Source: Deltaproteobacteria bacterium (GTDB lineage Bacteria > Desulfobacterota > Desulfobacteria > Desulfobacterales > Desulfatirhabdiaceae). Taken from it: DNA of 13,896 bases. The position numbers were made by a program, and so were the translations under genes. Below, one piece after another: positions 6,882-13,896 of the stretch. The notes below the pieces were generated by a model that had not been told where the DNA came from, made no database searches, and saw nothing but the letters and a program-made list of their open reading frames with translations. Location: positions 1 to 13,896 of the forward strand of contig JAJYBO010000049.1 of assembly GCA_021778975.1 (NCBI GenBank), written 5' to 3'. Numbering within the stretch: the stretch's first letter is position 1; each line of letters begins with the position of its first letter.

Positions 6882-7853
6882 ATGATTCCGCTCAGAGACA
6901 CCACGCCATCCAAAAATTATCCGATAGCCAATACTGCTATCATCGGTATCAATGTGCTGGTCTATCTGTTTTCGTTGAGCCTGTCTGAAGGGGCGCTAAA
7001 TCAATTTTATTATCTGTACGGCCTGGTGCCCGCCCGTTTTTCGTCCCCCCAGCTTTCAAGCTATTTTACTGCAGGACAGCAGCTTTTTTCGCTTGTATCG
7101 TTCATGTTCGTTCATGGCGGTTTCTGGCATCTTCTGGGCAACATGTGGTTCTTGTATATTTTTGGAGACAATATTGAAGACCGCCTGGGGGCGTTCCGTT
7201 ATCTGCTGTTTTATTTACTCTGTGGTCTGATCTCCGGTTTTTTTCAGCTCCTGGTAAATATCAATTCCAATATTCCCACCATCGGGGCCAGCGGCGCGAT
7301 CGCCGGCGTTATGGGCGCCTATATCGTTCTTTTTCCGAAATCCCGGATTCTAACGCTGATTCCGATCATTATCATCCCGTTTTTTATTGAAATTCCCGCC
7401 TATTTCTTTCTGGGAATATGGTTCATTTTTCAGTTTTTGAGCGCCGCCGGAAGCCAGCCCGGTACGGGCGGTATTGCCTGGTGGGCGCATATCGGCGGGT
7501 TTATTTCCGGTATGATTCTGCTGAAGCTTTTTCACGCCTTTCCCGAAGCTGGATTTACACAGCAACTGCGTCAGGTTACTGAAAAACAAAAAACGCCCAG
7601 GCTCCAGGTGATTCGAACCTCCGGTGCGGGAAACGATCTGAATCTTTACGGAGAAATTCAGATAACACCCCGCGAGGCGTCATCCGGGGTGAATAAACTG
7701 GTTTCGATTCCATGGGGATTCTACAACCGAACCATGCGGGTTCAGGTGCCCCCGAATATCAGACAGGATGCGGTCATCCGGCTTCGGGGGATGGGACGCC
7801 AAATGCCGGATGGTCAAAAAGGCGATCTGCTGTTGAAGGTGATGATTCGCTAA
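6882..7853 (+). CDS. Rhomboid intramembrane serine protease with C-terminal DnaJ_C-like domain
   Basis: 323 residues in two parts. Residues 1 to about 225 are a rhomboid protease: the usual MIPLRD start, about six membrane helices, HxxxN in the second helix (H83 and N87, in HLLGNMWFLYIFGDNIEDR), the nucleophile Ser137 in GASGA, and the catalytic His203 in WWAHIGGF. It should cleave membrane proteins within the bilayer. After a basic linker, residues about 252-323 resemble the substrate-binding C-terminal domain of DnaJ: LYGEIQITPREASSGVNKLV, VQVPPNIRQDAVIRLRGMGR, then GDLLLKVMIR. This corresponds to the DnaJ pattern of a 'T.EEAL.G' strand, 'VPPG...G..IRLKGKG' and 'GDLY..V.I'. There is no J domain, so no direct Hsp70 activation is expected. 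The start lacks a good ribosome site (only AAAGATAACGG upstream), directly next to the palindromic repeat. It ends 7 bases from the convergent DegV gene. Confidence 0.93.
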   Translation: MIPLRDTTPSKNYPIANTAIIGINVLVYLFSLSLSEGALNQFYYLYGLVPARFSSPQLSSYFTAGQQLFSLVSFMFVHGGFWHLLGNMWFLYIFGDNIEDRLGAFRYLLFYLLCGLISGFFQLLVNINSNIPTIGASGAIAGVMGAYIVLFPKSRILTLIPIIIIPFFIEIPAYFFLGIWFIFQFLSAAGSQPGTGGIAWWAHIGGFISGMILLKLFHAFPEAGFTQQLRQVTEKQKTPRLQVIRTSGAGNDLNLYGEIQITPREASSGVNKLVSIPWGFYNRTMRVQVPPNIRQDAVIRLRGMGRQMPDGQKGDLLLKVMIR

Positions 7854-7860
7854 GAAAACA

Positions 7861-8694
7861 TCACATTTTTTCTGCGTAAAAAATTCCTCGAAGACCAGGC
7901 CCTACATGAACGCCGATGACAGGCCCCAACTCCGCAATGTGAACATTTGCATTTTCAAAATTGTCCATGATCATTTTTTGGAGTTCTTCAGCGCCCGGTT
8001 TATCGTGCCAGTGAACGCTGAACACTTCGTATCGGCTCAGATCTTTGGGTAATTCATGGATCATTCGTTGCAGCGCCTTGGAAGTGGTCCTAATTTTATC
8101 CAAAATGTCCACCTTGCCGCTGACCACGTTCAATACGGGCTTTATCTGCAAAAACGAGCCGATCAATGCCTGAGCGCCGCCAATTCTACCGCCTTTTTTC
8201 AGGTATTCCAGAGTGCTGGGAATGAAGATGGTCCGCATAGTCGCTATTTTCCGATTCAAGACATCAACAATTTCTTCTCGGCTGCGTCCTCGTTCCGCCA
8301 TCAGGGCCGCTGTCAGCACCAGCAGACGCTCACCAATGCCCATCGAGCCGGAATCAATCACCGAAATACGCTCGCCGGTCTGCATCATCTGCGTAACACC
8401 CACAGCGGTTTGCACTGTCTCACTAAGCCCGCTTGACAGGTGAATGGAAATAACTTCGCCGTCATCCGCGGTTTTTTCTGCAAAAACATCCCAAAACTCA
8501 TCGAGTGATGGCGGCGATGTCTTCGGAAATTCTTTTTTAATCATATCCAAAAACTGAACACCATCAAGTTCCGTTTCTTTATACTCTTTATCCGAAAAGA
8601 TTATCTTCAAAGGAAGAACCGTAATGCCGAAGCGTTTGATTTCTTCAGGTGGTAAATAGGCCGTGCTGTCTGTAACAATGTGAATTTTCGCCAT
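7861..8694 (-). CDS. DegV-family fatty-acid-binding protein
   Basis: A 277-residue cytoplasmic protein of the DegV/FakB type. These proteins bind a single fatty acid and, in Firmicutes, present it to the kinase FakA. Seen: the N-terminal signature KIHIVTDSTAYLPPEEIKRF and VLPLKIIF; the TSPPS loop (59-63); SIHLSSGLSETVQTA (83-97), whose Ser/Thr residues normally hold the carboxylate; VIDSGSMGIG; YLKKGGRIGG; and LIGSFLQIKPVLNV. Length is normal. The start ATG (complement of 8692-8694) has GAGGG six bases upstream. No fatty-acid kinase gene lies nearby, so the partner is unknown. A palindromic repeat copy begins about 50 bases upstream of the start. A plausible -10 (TATATT on the minus strand) lies between them, but I cannot name a good -35. 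Confidence 0.94.
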   Translation of the reverse strand: MAKIHIVTDSTAYLPPEEIKRFGITVLPLKIIFSDKEYKETELDGVQFLDMIKKEFPKTSPPSLDEFWDVFAEKTADDGEVISIHLSSGLSETVQTAVGVTQMMQTGERISVIDSGSMGIGERLLVLTAALMAERGRSREEIVDVLNRKIATMRTIFIPSTLEYLKKGGRIGGAQALIGSFLQIKPVLNVVSGKVDILDKIRTTSKALQRMIHELPKDLSRYEVFSVHWHDKPGAEELQKMIMDNFENANVHIAELGPVIGVHVGPGLRGIFYAEKM

Positions 8695-8746
8695 TCATAT
8701 CCCTCAGCAATTTTATGAGTTAATATAATGTGTTATTTAATATTCA

Positions 8747-8869
8747 GACGGCTTTGTAAAATGTTCTCCGGCAAGGCGCGCAAATTCTGAAGAGGATGGG
8801 CAGTTATCATACGCCGCAACGATGAAGGATGCAGCGCAACGCAACATGCAGACATTTTACGAAGTCGCC
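8747..8869. repeat. 123-bp palindromic MITE-like intergenic element, copy 2
   Basis: Same orientation and layout as the element at 6743-6866, with shared blocks GGCAAGGCGCGCAAAT, ACGCCGCAACGA and GAAGGATGCAGCGCAACGCA. The arms are GACGGCTTTGTAAAATGT (left) and ACATTTTACGAAGTCGCC (right), inverted with three mismatches. The central hairpin has decayed (GGGCAG-TTATC-ATACGCC region). It lies between the divergent DegV and nitronate monooxygenase genes, so it cannot be a read-through terminator for either. Confidence 0.82.
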
Positions 8870-8948
8870 GACATTGACAATTTAATTTAACAGCTTGAAA
8901 TGGAACCGTCAAGATTTGTAATAGTATTGTGTTACCCCTATATCTCTT

Positions 8949-8977
8949 TTGCATTTCGAGCGGCTTCTTTCTAAGAT
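8949..8977 (+). promoter_or_regulatory. Candidate sigma-70-type promoter for the nitronate monooxygenase gene
   Basis: TTGCAT (8949-8954) and TAAGAT (8972-8977) are separated by exactly 17 bases, 57 bases before the ATG at 9035. The surrounding 8870-9034 stretch is AT-rich and otherwise shows no gene. Judged by eye only; the -35 box is a 4/6 match and the -10 box a 5/6 match to the consensus. Confidence 0.4.
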
Positions 8978-9034
8978 ATCACTATTCATTTATGATTATT
9001 GACAATACGTGTTCATACAGACAGGGGGTGTGAG

Positions 9035-10105
9035 ATGGAATTTCCCGTGTTGAAAATCGGAAATCTGGTCAGTCGTATTCCTATCGTGCAGGGGGGGATG
9101 GGGGTTGGCATCTCCATGTCCGGGCTGGCGTCGGCTGTCGCCAACGAGGGCGGAATCGGTGTCATCGCCGGCGCGATGGTGGGTATTGATGAACCAGATA
9201 TCACAGAAGATCCTGTGGCCGCCAATGTTCGGGCCCTGAAAAAGGTGATTCGCAAGGCCAGAGGTCTGACCCAGGGCATTATCGGCGTCAATATCATGGT
9301 AGCGCTGACACATTATGCGGATCTGGTGAAAGCCGCCATCGAAGAGTCTGTGGACATCATTTTTTCCGGAGCCGGACTGCCTTTAGATTTGCCAGGATAC
9401 CTGACAGAAAAAGCAAAAACGAAGCTGGTGCCAATTGTATCTTCCGGACGCGCCGCCAGGCTGATCTGTCAAAAATGGCTGGCAAAGTACAATTATCTCC
9501 CCGATGCCTTTGTCGTGGAAGGCCCCAAGGCTGGTGGGCATCTCGGATTCAAACCAGAACAAATTGACGATCCGGCATTCAAACTCGAAAATCTGGTGTC
9601 GGACGTGATTCATACGGTTGCCCCCATTGCCCGTGAACGGGATACTGTCATTCCCGTAATTGCAGCGGGAGGCATTTTTACAGGCGTGGATATCCGAAAC
9701 TTCATCAACCTGGGCGCTGCCGGCGTACAGATGGGAACTCGTTTTGTCGCCACCCATGAATGTGATGCGGATCCGGATTTCAAAGAAACCTACATCAAGG
9801 CCAGCAAAGAGGATTTAATGATTATCAAAAGCCCTGTTGGTATGCCGGGGCGGGCGCTGAGAAATCAATTTCTTTCCGAAGTCGCCACCGGCAGCAAAAA
9901 GCCGTTTACCTGCCCATATCATTGTGTAAAAACCTGCGACCGCGCCAAAAGCCCGTATTGCATTGCGCTGGCGCTGGCAGGCGCCCGCAAGGGTAAGTTT
10001 AAAAACGGATTTGCCTTTGCGGGTTACAATGCCTACCGGATTACCCAAATCATTTCCGTGAAAGAGTTGATACAGTCTCTCAGAGAGGAATTCATGCGGT
10101 CTTGA
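9035..10105 (+). CDS. Nitronate monooxygenase-like FMN enzyme (NPD family)
   Basis: A 356-residue TIM-barrel flavoprotein of the 2-nitropropane dioxygenase/nitronate monooxygenase family. Seen: VQGGMGVGISMSGLASAVAN and GGIGVIAGAMVG (start of the barrel and FMN contacts), GVNIMVAL, SGAGLPLDLPGY, the active-site loop GPKAGGHLGF with the family's catalytic histidine at His169, VIAAGGIFTGVDI, GAAGVQMGTRF (phosphate-binding) and SPVGMPGRAL. The ATG at 9035 is chosen because AGGGGGTGTGAG precedes it. TTG 8999 would add an unconserved 12-residue tail. The C-terminal extension carries four cysteines (C293, C297, C301, C309) in a CX3CX3CX7C pattern followed by a conserved-looking FAGYNAYRI. The substrate cannot be told from sequence: a role in nitronate detoxification is the family default, but enoyl-reductase (FabK) relatives share the fold. 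Confidence 0.9.
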   Translation: MEFPVLKIGNLVSRIPIVQGGMGVGISMSGLASAVANEGGIGVIAGAMVGIDEPDITEDPVAANVRALKKVIRKARGLTQGIIGVNIMVALTHYADLVKAAIEESVDIIFSGAGLPLDLPGYLTEKAKTKLVPIVSSGRAARLICQKWLAKYNYLPDAFVVEGPKAGGHLGFKPEQIDDPAFKLENLVSDVIHTVAPIARERDTVIPVIAAGGIFTGVDIRNFINLGAAGVQMGTRFVATHECDADPDFKETYIKASKEDLMIIKSPVGMPGRALRNQFLSEVATGSKKPFTCPYHCVKTCDRAKSPYCIALALAGARKGKFKNGFAFAGYNAYRITQIISVKELIQSLREEFMRS

Positions 10106-10184
10106 ACAACGAGCCACACAGCAATTCCCCCCAAATGCCGCTTGTGATGATGCAGAAGACACCCCCACGCCAGGCGCCGAGGTG

Positions 10185-12215
10185 TTATGTATTTTCCTTT
10201 GCCTTCGGTAGATAAAAAGTAAAGGATGCGCCTTTACCGGGTTCACTGGAAACGGTGATTGCACCTTCGTGATTACCGATGACGCCGTAGGCGGATGCCA
10301 GCCCAAGTCCAGCGCCCTTACCCATGCCTCTGGTGCTGAAAAATGGCTCAAATATGCGCTGACGGGTGGCGTCATCCATGCCGATGCCAGAATCTGTCAC
10401 AATGGTAGCCGCATATGCACCCGGCTTTATGTGATACATGTCCGCCATGGCCGGTTCAATAAAGGTGTTTCGGGTTTCCATGATAATTTCGCCGCCGGCT
10501 GGCATGGACTGCCAGGCATTCATCAGAAGATTGAGCAGCACCTGCTCGATCTGTCCCCTGTCCGCGGTCACGACATAAAGATCACTGGCCAGATGGTAAC
10601 GAAAGGTTATTTCTTTTTTGGCGCGTTCAAACATTTCGGCGCAGTTCCGGATCACATCGTTCAAACGTATCGGCGCGACTTCATATTTGCCGCCACGCGC
10701 AAACTCCAGTAACTGACGGGTCAGGTTGGCGGCATTCTGCACCTGTTTTTCGATGCGTATCAGTTTTTCGTAATGCGGGTGACCGTGATCCGTATCCATC
10801 AGGATGAGCGAGGTATAACCCTGAATGCTCATCAACATATTGTTGAACTCGTGGGCCACCCCACCGGCAAGTGTTCCAACGGCCTCCATCTTCTGAGATT
10901 GAAGAAGCTGACATTCCAGTTTTTTTTCAAGGGTGATATCCCGGAGAAACCCCAAAACGGCCGGATCGTTTTCCCAGGTAATCAGAATTGTGTTGGCTTC
11001 GACCCATATCGTGTCGCCGCTTCGAGTCAATACTCTGACAGCATATGCCTGATGAGGCGTCTTTCCTTCAAGCCGCTGAACATGATGGCGTTCCACCATA
11101 TCCCGATCTTCGGGATGCACGAACGACAAAAAAGGTTTGGCGATCAAATCGTCATCTGCATATCCGGTCATCGTTTTCAGCCGACGATTGACAAAACATA
11201 TCTTACGGTCACAGACAATCAGAATGCCATCGCTGGCGTTTTCAACCACCAGCCGATACTTTTCTTCACTGATTTGAAGCGCTTCCGCTCGTTTTGTACT
11301 CAAATCAACCATTGTTTCCAGCTCATCGGTTTTTTTGCGCACCGAGCGGCGCAGCATCCAGTTCCACGTCAACAGCGCCAGCCCAACCAGAATGACAAAT
11401 ACCACGGAAACCCCGAAATACCGGAGATACTGCATAACACTGCTCGTTGGGCTGCCAAACCACTTCCGGTCAATACGGCTGATCTCGTTTTCAGAAATCA
11501 GTGAAAAACCGTTCTCGACGGTTTCCAGCAGTTTACGGTGATTTTTAAGAACGGCTCTGTGAAATTCTCCGCTATAGAGCGGCGGGCTATAACGGAACTG
11601 ATTCTGAATGCCCAGTTTATAAAGATAATACATGGCAGGCGGGCGGTCCATGACAAACACTGACACAGCACCGGATTTCGCGGCTTCGACGATGCTTTTA
11701 TAGCTGCTATAATGCACGAGGCGGTTCGCCCCATTTTTGATCAGATAATCAATACAGGCATCCCCACTTTTTACGGCGACGGAAAATCCTCGCACTGAAG
11801 CAACATCGGTAATTCCGGAAATGTTTTTCTGAAAAAATATCTGGACATCAATACGCGTGTAGGGTTTTGAAAAGTCGTAGATTTGTCTGCGCTGGTCATT
11901 TTCGAAAATGCTGTCAATTACGTCGAACTGTCCGGATTCCATTCGGCTCAGCGCTTTATCCCAGTCCAGCCCCGTAATATTCGCGTGAATGCCTGTTTTT
12001 TCTTCCCAAAGTTTCCATTGATCTATCAGGATTCCCTTAAGATGACCGGATGCATCCATAAAAACATAAGGGGGATAGTTGTTGTCCATAACAACGCGAA
12101 TGGGCTGACCAGGAGTATTTCCCATAGCAGGAAGGGGAAAAATCAGCATTTCCCCCCAAAGAACGGTCATAAGAATGACGGATAACTTTCTTAAAATCTT
12201 GGTGTTCAGAACCAC
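10185..12215 (-). CDS. Membrane sensor histidine kinase: SBP_bac_3 sensor, PAS, HisKA, HATPase
   Basis: 676 residues. An N-terminal signal/anchor (about 8-31, ending PLPAMG) leads to a periplasmic solute-binding family 3 domain (about 37-256: IRVVMDNNYPPYVFMDASGH, IFENDQRRQIYDFSKPYT, VAVKSGDACIDYLI). This fold usually binds amino acids or similar small molecules. A membrane helix follows (about 268-289), then a short coiled coil, a PAS domain (about 316-430) and the kinase core. The core has phospho-acceptor His455 (GGVAHEFNNML), the N-box with N566, the G1 box DSGIGM (D608), and the F- and G2-boxes FEPFFSTRG and GAGLGLA. All catalytic motifs are present, and no receiver domain is attached. 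The start is GTG (complement of 12213-12215), with GAGG nine bases upstream. It overlaps the last 10 bases of the degraded helicase gene. No response regulator is in view. Confidence 0.93.
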   Translation of the reverse strand: MVLNTKILRKLSVILMTVLWGEMLIFPLPAMGNTPGQPIRVVMDNNYPPYVFMDASGHLKGILIDQWKLWEEKTGIHANITGLDWDKALSRMESGQFDVIDSIFENDQRRQIYDFSKPYTRIDVQIFFQKNISGITDVASVRGFSVAVKSGDACIDYLIKNGANRLVHYSSYKSIVEAAKSGAVSVFVMDRPPAMYYLYKLGIQNQFRYSPPLYSGEFHRAVLKNHRKLLETVENGFSLISENEISRIDRKWFGSPTSSVMQYLRYFGVSVVFVILVGLALLTWNWMLRRSVRKKTDELETMVDLSTKRAEALQISEEKYRLVVENASDGILIVCDRKICFVNRRLKTMTGYADDDLIAKPFLSFVHPEDRDMVERHHVQRLEGKTPHQAYAVRVLTRSGDTIWVEANTILITWENDPAVLGFLRDITLEKKLECQLLQSQKMEAVGTLAGGVAHEFNNMLMSIQGYTSLILMDTDHGHPHYEKLIRIEKQVQNAANLTRQLLEFARGGKYEVAPIRLNDVIRNCAEMFERAKKEITFRYHLASDLYVVTADRGQIEQVLLNLLMNAWQSMPAGGEIIMETRNTFIEPAMADMYHIKPGAYAATIVTDSGIGMDDATRQRIFEPFFSTRGMGKGAGLGLASAYGVIGNHEGAITVSSEPGKGASFTFYLPKAKENT

Positions 12216-13300
12216 AATATGAATCCTCGCTGCGCCTGGTGATCAATCAGGTTTTGTCCGGCGGTTGATTGCTGGGGTGTGTTGGCTTGAGACTCCCAGT
12301 GCAGTAATTCCCGGCTGATGGGATAGTTGGCGTACATCGTAGTTGGGGAGAACTCCTTTTCTGTTTTTTGGAAGGTGATCAGTAGGACATAGACTTTTTT
12401 ATCCGGAAAATGCAGAACGCCGACCCCACGCTGTCCGGAAGTGGCCAGAGTGGCACTGCCGAAAACCACCTGGATATCCTTGATACCATAGTGAGCATGC
12501 AGTTCGAGCGGACAAGTGAACGTCAATTCAGGCTTGATGCCACCGGCAGCGGTCTCCTCCATGTCCCAAACAAGGATTTCTGTTAAGTCGTTAAGAATAG
12601 ACGGGTTTTGACTCAATCTCTGAAACGATTCCTCGCGATAACGCCGATGGATATGGCCGACAAAATCAAGTACAGTGAGACAATCCTTACCCGGTGCGCG
12701 CCGAAGCCCCCGACCAAGTTGCAGGAGAAAAACAGTCAAGCTTTCGGTGGGTCTGAGAAATAACACGACATTGACGGTCGGTAAATCCACGCCTTCGCTT
12801 AGCTTGTCAACGGTGAACAGAGGTGTAAACCTTTTCCAGCTCTTTTTCATCATAGCGGCCATTTCTCCAGAACCGGTCATCACTAATCGCAACCGGATCG
12901 GCTACCCCGAAATAGTGAAAGGGACAGAGAAGTTTTTCCTCCAGAGCTTCGGGAAAAAGATAGGCTTTGGCATGCAGTCTGGTCCGTTCGGTATCATATG
13001 AGATTCTGACCTGTACGTTGGGCATAGCGGCCAACCATTCGATTGCCGGTGCGTCAGAGACGCCCATGTAAGAGGTGGTGATGACTCGAATTGGCACGTC
13101 GCGGTCTCGCAAATCCTCGAAACCAGGCATCAACAGCCGCAGACCTGACCACTTGATAAACGATACCAGGATATCCACTTTATCAGATGATCGATTTTCT
13201 CAAGAACAGAGCGTAATTCCGGGTTGGCTGTCAGTACCTCATGCAGCGAGCAATCAATTAGCGCATCATATATTCCGGGCTGAAGTGGAGGCGTTATCAT
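12206..13300 (-). pseudogene. Degraded HKD/PLD nuclease - SF2 helicase - DUF3427 protein
   Basis: Read 13300 to 12206, this is the outline of one large defence-island-type protein reduced to pieces in two frames. (1) ATG 13298-13300 gives MITPPLQPGIYDALIDCSLH to about EKID (13189), the family's N-terminus, then shifts frame and stops at 13130. (2) The second frame, from about 13178, carries the PLD-like half: DILVSFIKWSGLRLL, IRVITTSYMGVSDAPAIEWL and TERTRLHAKAYLF, including the HxK of the HKD motif. At about 12953 it jumps in frame to EALEEKLLCPFHYFGVAD and RYDEKELEKVYT, which normally lie after the first helicase domain. (3) At about 12821 it changes frame to LFTVDKLSEGVDLP, QLGRGLRR and LTVLDFVGHIHRRYR (helicase motifs V and VI). 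Then comes DUF3427 (FSPTTMYANYPISRELLHWE), cut short at the kinase start. The second half of the HKD domain, Walker A and the DEAH box are all missing. The product cannot be a working helicase. Confidence 0.88.
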
Positions 13301-13360
13301 TTTGTTTGTTTCAGGATTTGGTCTGAGAAGGGCTTGGCTACCGCCGGTGATACCCGATTA

Positions 13361-13896
13361 TCACGAAAATTCTTTTGGCCTGAAATCTTTACGATTTATG
13401 AGCGTTACACCGCCGTCACTGGTCTGTGTCAACACAAACAGTCCAGACTTCTCCGCATATCTGCCCACGTCATCCTTGACCACCAGCGCTCCAATTCCCG
13501 CCAATATCCTGCTGTCCTGATATTCCGGCAATAATATTTTGAATCGCGGCAATTTTTTCTGCATAAATTCATCTACCATCCGGCGATCCAGCTTGTTCTT
13601 CACCTCGATCACCAGCACCCTGCCCTTCTCGTCCGCTACAATGTCATATTCTCCGTAACCCTTTACCTTGACATTCCTGCGGATCCGACCAAAACGCCAA
13701 TCCAGCGGATTAAACAATCCTTTCACATTACGGTAAAATAGTTCTTCCGCCACCTCTCCCTGCACAATGCCCAGTTTTCCAAGATTTACACCGACATCGT
13801 CCAGTTTTTTAATGGTCTTTTTCAGTTGTTCGTCTGTTTTTTTCAGTTGCTCGTCTGTCTTTTTCTGAGCCTCTCTCAATTCCATTATCTGTATGT
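13361..13896 (-). CDS. Coiled-coil PD-(D/E)XK nuclease-like protein (5' end probably outside window)
   Basis: At least 174 residues, ending at TGA (complement of 13361-13363). An N-terminal charged coiled coil built on the heptad KKTDEQL leads to a compact alpha/beta domain. That domain has GEYDIVADEKGRVLVIEVKN (numbering from the ATG at 13885: D81, E94, K96), which fits the catalytic D-x(n)-ExK of PD-(D/E)XK nucleases. A helix follows (RRMVDEFMQKKLPRFKILLP), then a strand-turn-strand (ILAGIGALVVKDD). Such heptad-plus-nuclease-fold proteins are common uncharacterised genes in bacteria with large accessory genomes (DUF3782-like). The ATG at 13885 has no ribosome site, and the frame stays open to the window edge (codons for IQI before it), so the true start is likely further right. 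No DNA target or partner can be named. Confidence 0.8.
   Translation of the reverse strand, partial: IQIMELREAQKKTDEQLKKTDEQLKKTIKKLDDVGVNLGKLGIVQGEVAEELFYRNVKGLFNPLDWRFGRIRRNVKVKGYGEYDIVADEKGRVLVIEVKNKLDRRMVDEFMQKKLPRFKILLPEYQDSRILAGIGALVVKDDVGRYAEKSGLFVLTQTSDGGVTLINRKDFRPKEFS
13814..13864 (-). repeat. 21-bp tandem coding repeat (heptad KKTDEQL)
   Basis: Two full near-identical 21-bp units and a partial third encode KKTDEQL-KKTDEQL-KKT. Each unit is exactly one coiled-coil heptad, so gain or loss of units would change helix length without breaking register. It is the kind of tract expected to vary in copy number by slippage. Confidence 0.75.

Noticed and set aside
8999..9027. TTGACA at 8999-9004 as the promoter of the nitronate monooxygenase gene
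   Set aside because: No -10 at the right distance, and it would place the transcript start at or past the ribosome site. The TTGCAT-17-TAAGAT pair upstream is better.
10159..10185. Hairpin ACACC...GGTGT between the convergent monooxygenase and kinase genes
   Set aside because: Only a 5-bp outer stem with an imperfect GC-rich interior and no T-run on either strand; it overlaps the kinase stop codon. Too weak to call a terminator.
10773..11504. 243-codon plus-strand frame inside the histidine kinase gene
   Set aside because: It overlaps the PAS and kinase domains in antisense; the peptide shows no domain or ribosome site.
12206..13896. Nuclease-like gene plus helicase plus kinase as a new multi-gene defence system
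   Set aside because: The helicase has lost its ATPase core and shifts frame twice, the kinase has an ordinary sensor architecture, and nothing shows that the three were ever one unit.

Overview
This window looks like a chromosomal segment from a Gram-negative, anaerobic-type bacterium, most likely a Desulfobacterota (Desulfobacterales-like) lineage. That is an inference from gene content and style: acidic DDxILLTD-type repeat proteins, a rhomboid protease with a DnaJ-like tail, an SBP/PAS sensor kinase without a receiver domain, and a dispersed palindromic intergenic repeat. No taxonomic marker gene is present. No rRNA, tRNA or CRISPR array was seen.

Layout. Bases 1-1383 hold the end of hflK and all of hflC, overlapping by ATGA: the SPFH complex that restrains the FtsH protease. 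A 14-bp perfect stem (1393-1442) ends this operon and faces a convergent mini-gene at 1468-1566 (minus strand), too short for ordinary gene calling. It encodes a 32-residue, extremely basic protein of the bS22/COX24 type. An AT-rich divergent spacer with a perfect inverted repeat follows. Then come an acidic, low-complexity protein (1839-3014) built on a 16-residue tandem repeat, valS (3131-5785), nadC (5874-6728) and a rhomboid protease with a C-terminal DnaJ_C-like domain (6882-7853), all on the plus strand. A DegV-family lipid-binding protein (7861-8694, minus) converges on the rhomboid gene. A flavin-dependent nitronate monooxygenase-like enzyme (9035-10105, plus) follows its own probable promoter.

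The right-hand third is all on the minus strand. Reading in the direction of transcription, it holds a PD-(D/E)XK-like protein with a heptad-repeat coiled coil, entering from beyond the window edge (13896-13361). Next is the wreck of an HKD/PLD nuclease-helicase-DUF3427 protein (13300-12206), and then a membrane histidine kinase (12215-10185) whose start overlaps the wreck's last codons. This end has the character of an accessory region in decay.

Intergenic repeats join the middle section. Two roughly 124-bp palindromic, MITE-like elements (6743-6866 and 8747-8869) and a fragment (5788-5820) sit between genes. The two long copies show a paired base change in their terminal arms. I found no intact new defence or biosynthetic system. 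The most notable items are the bS22-like mini-gene, the rhomboid-DnaJ_C fusion, the internally deleted helicase, and the palindromic repeat family.
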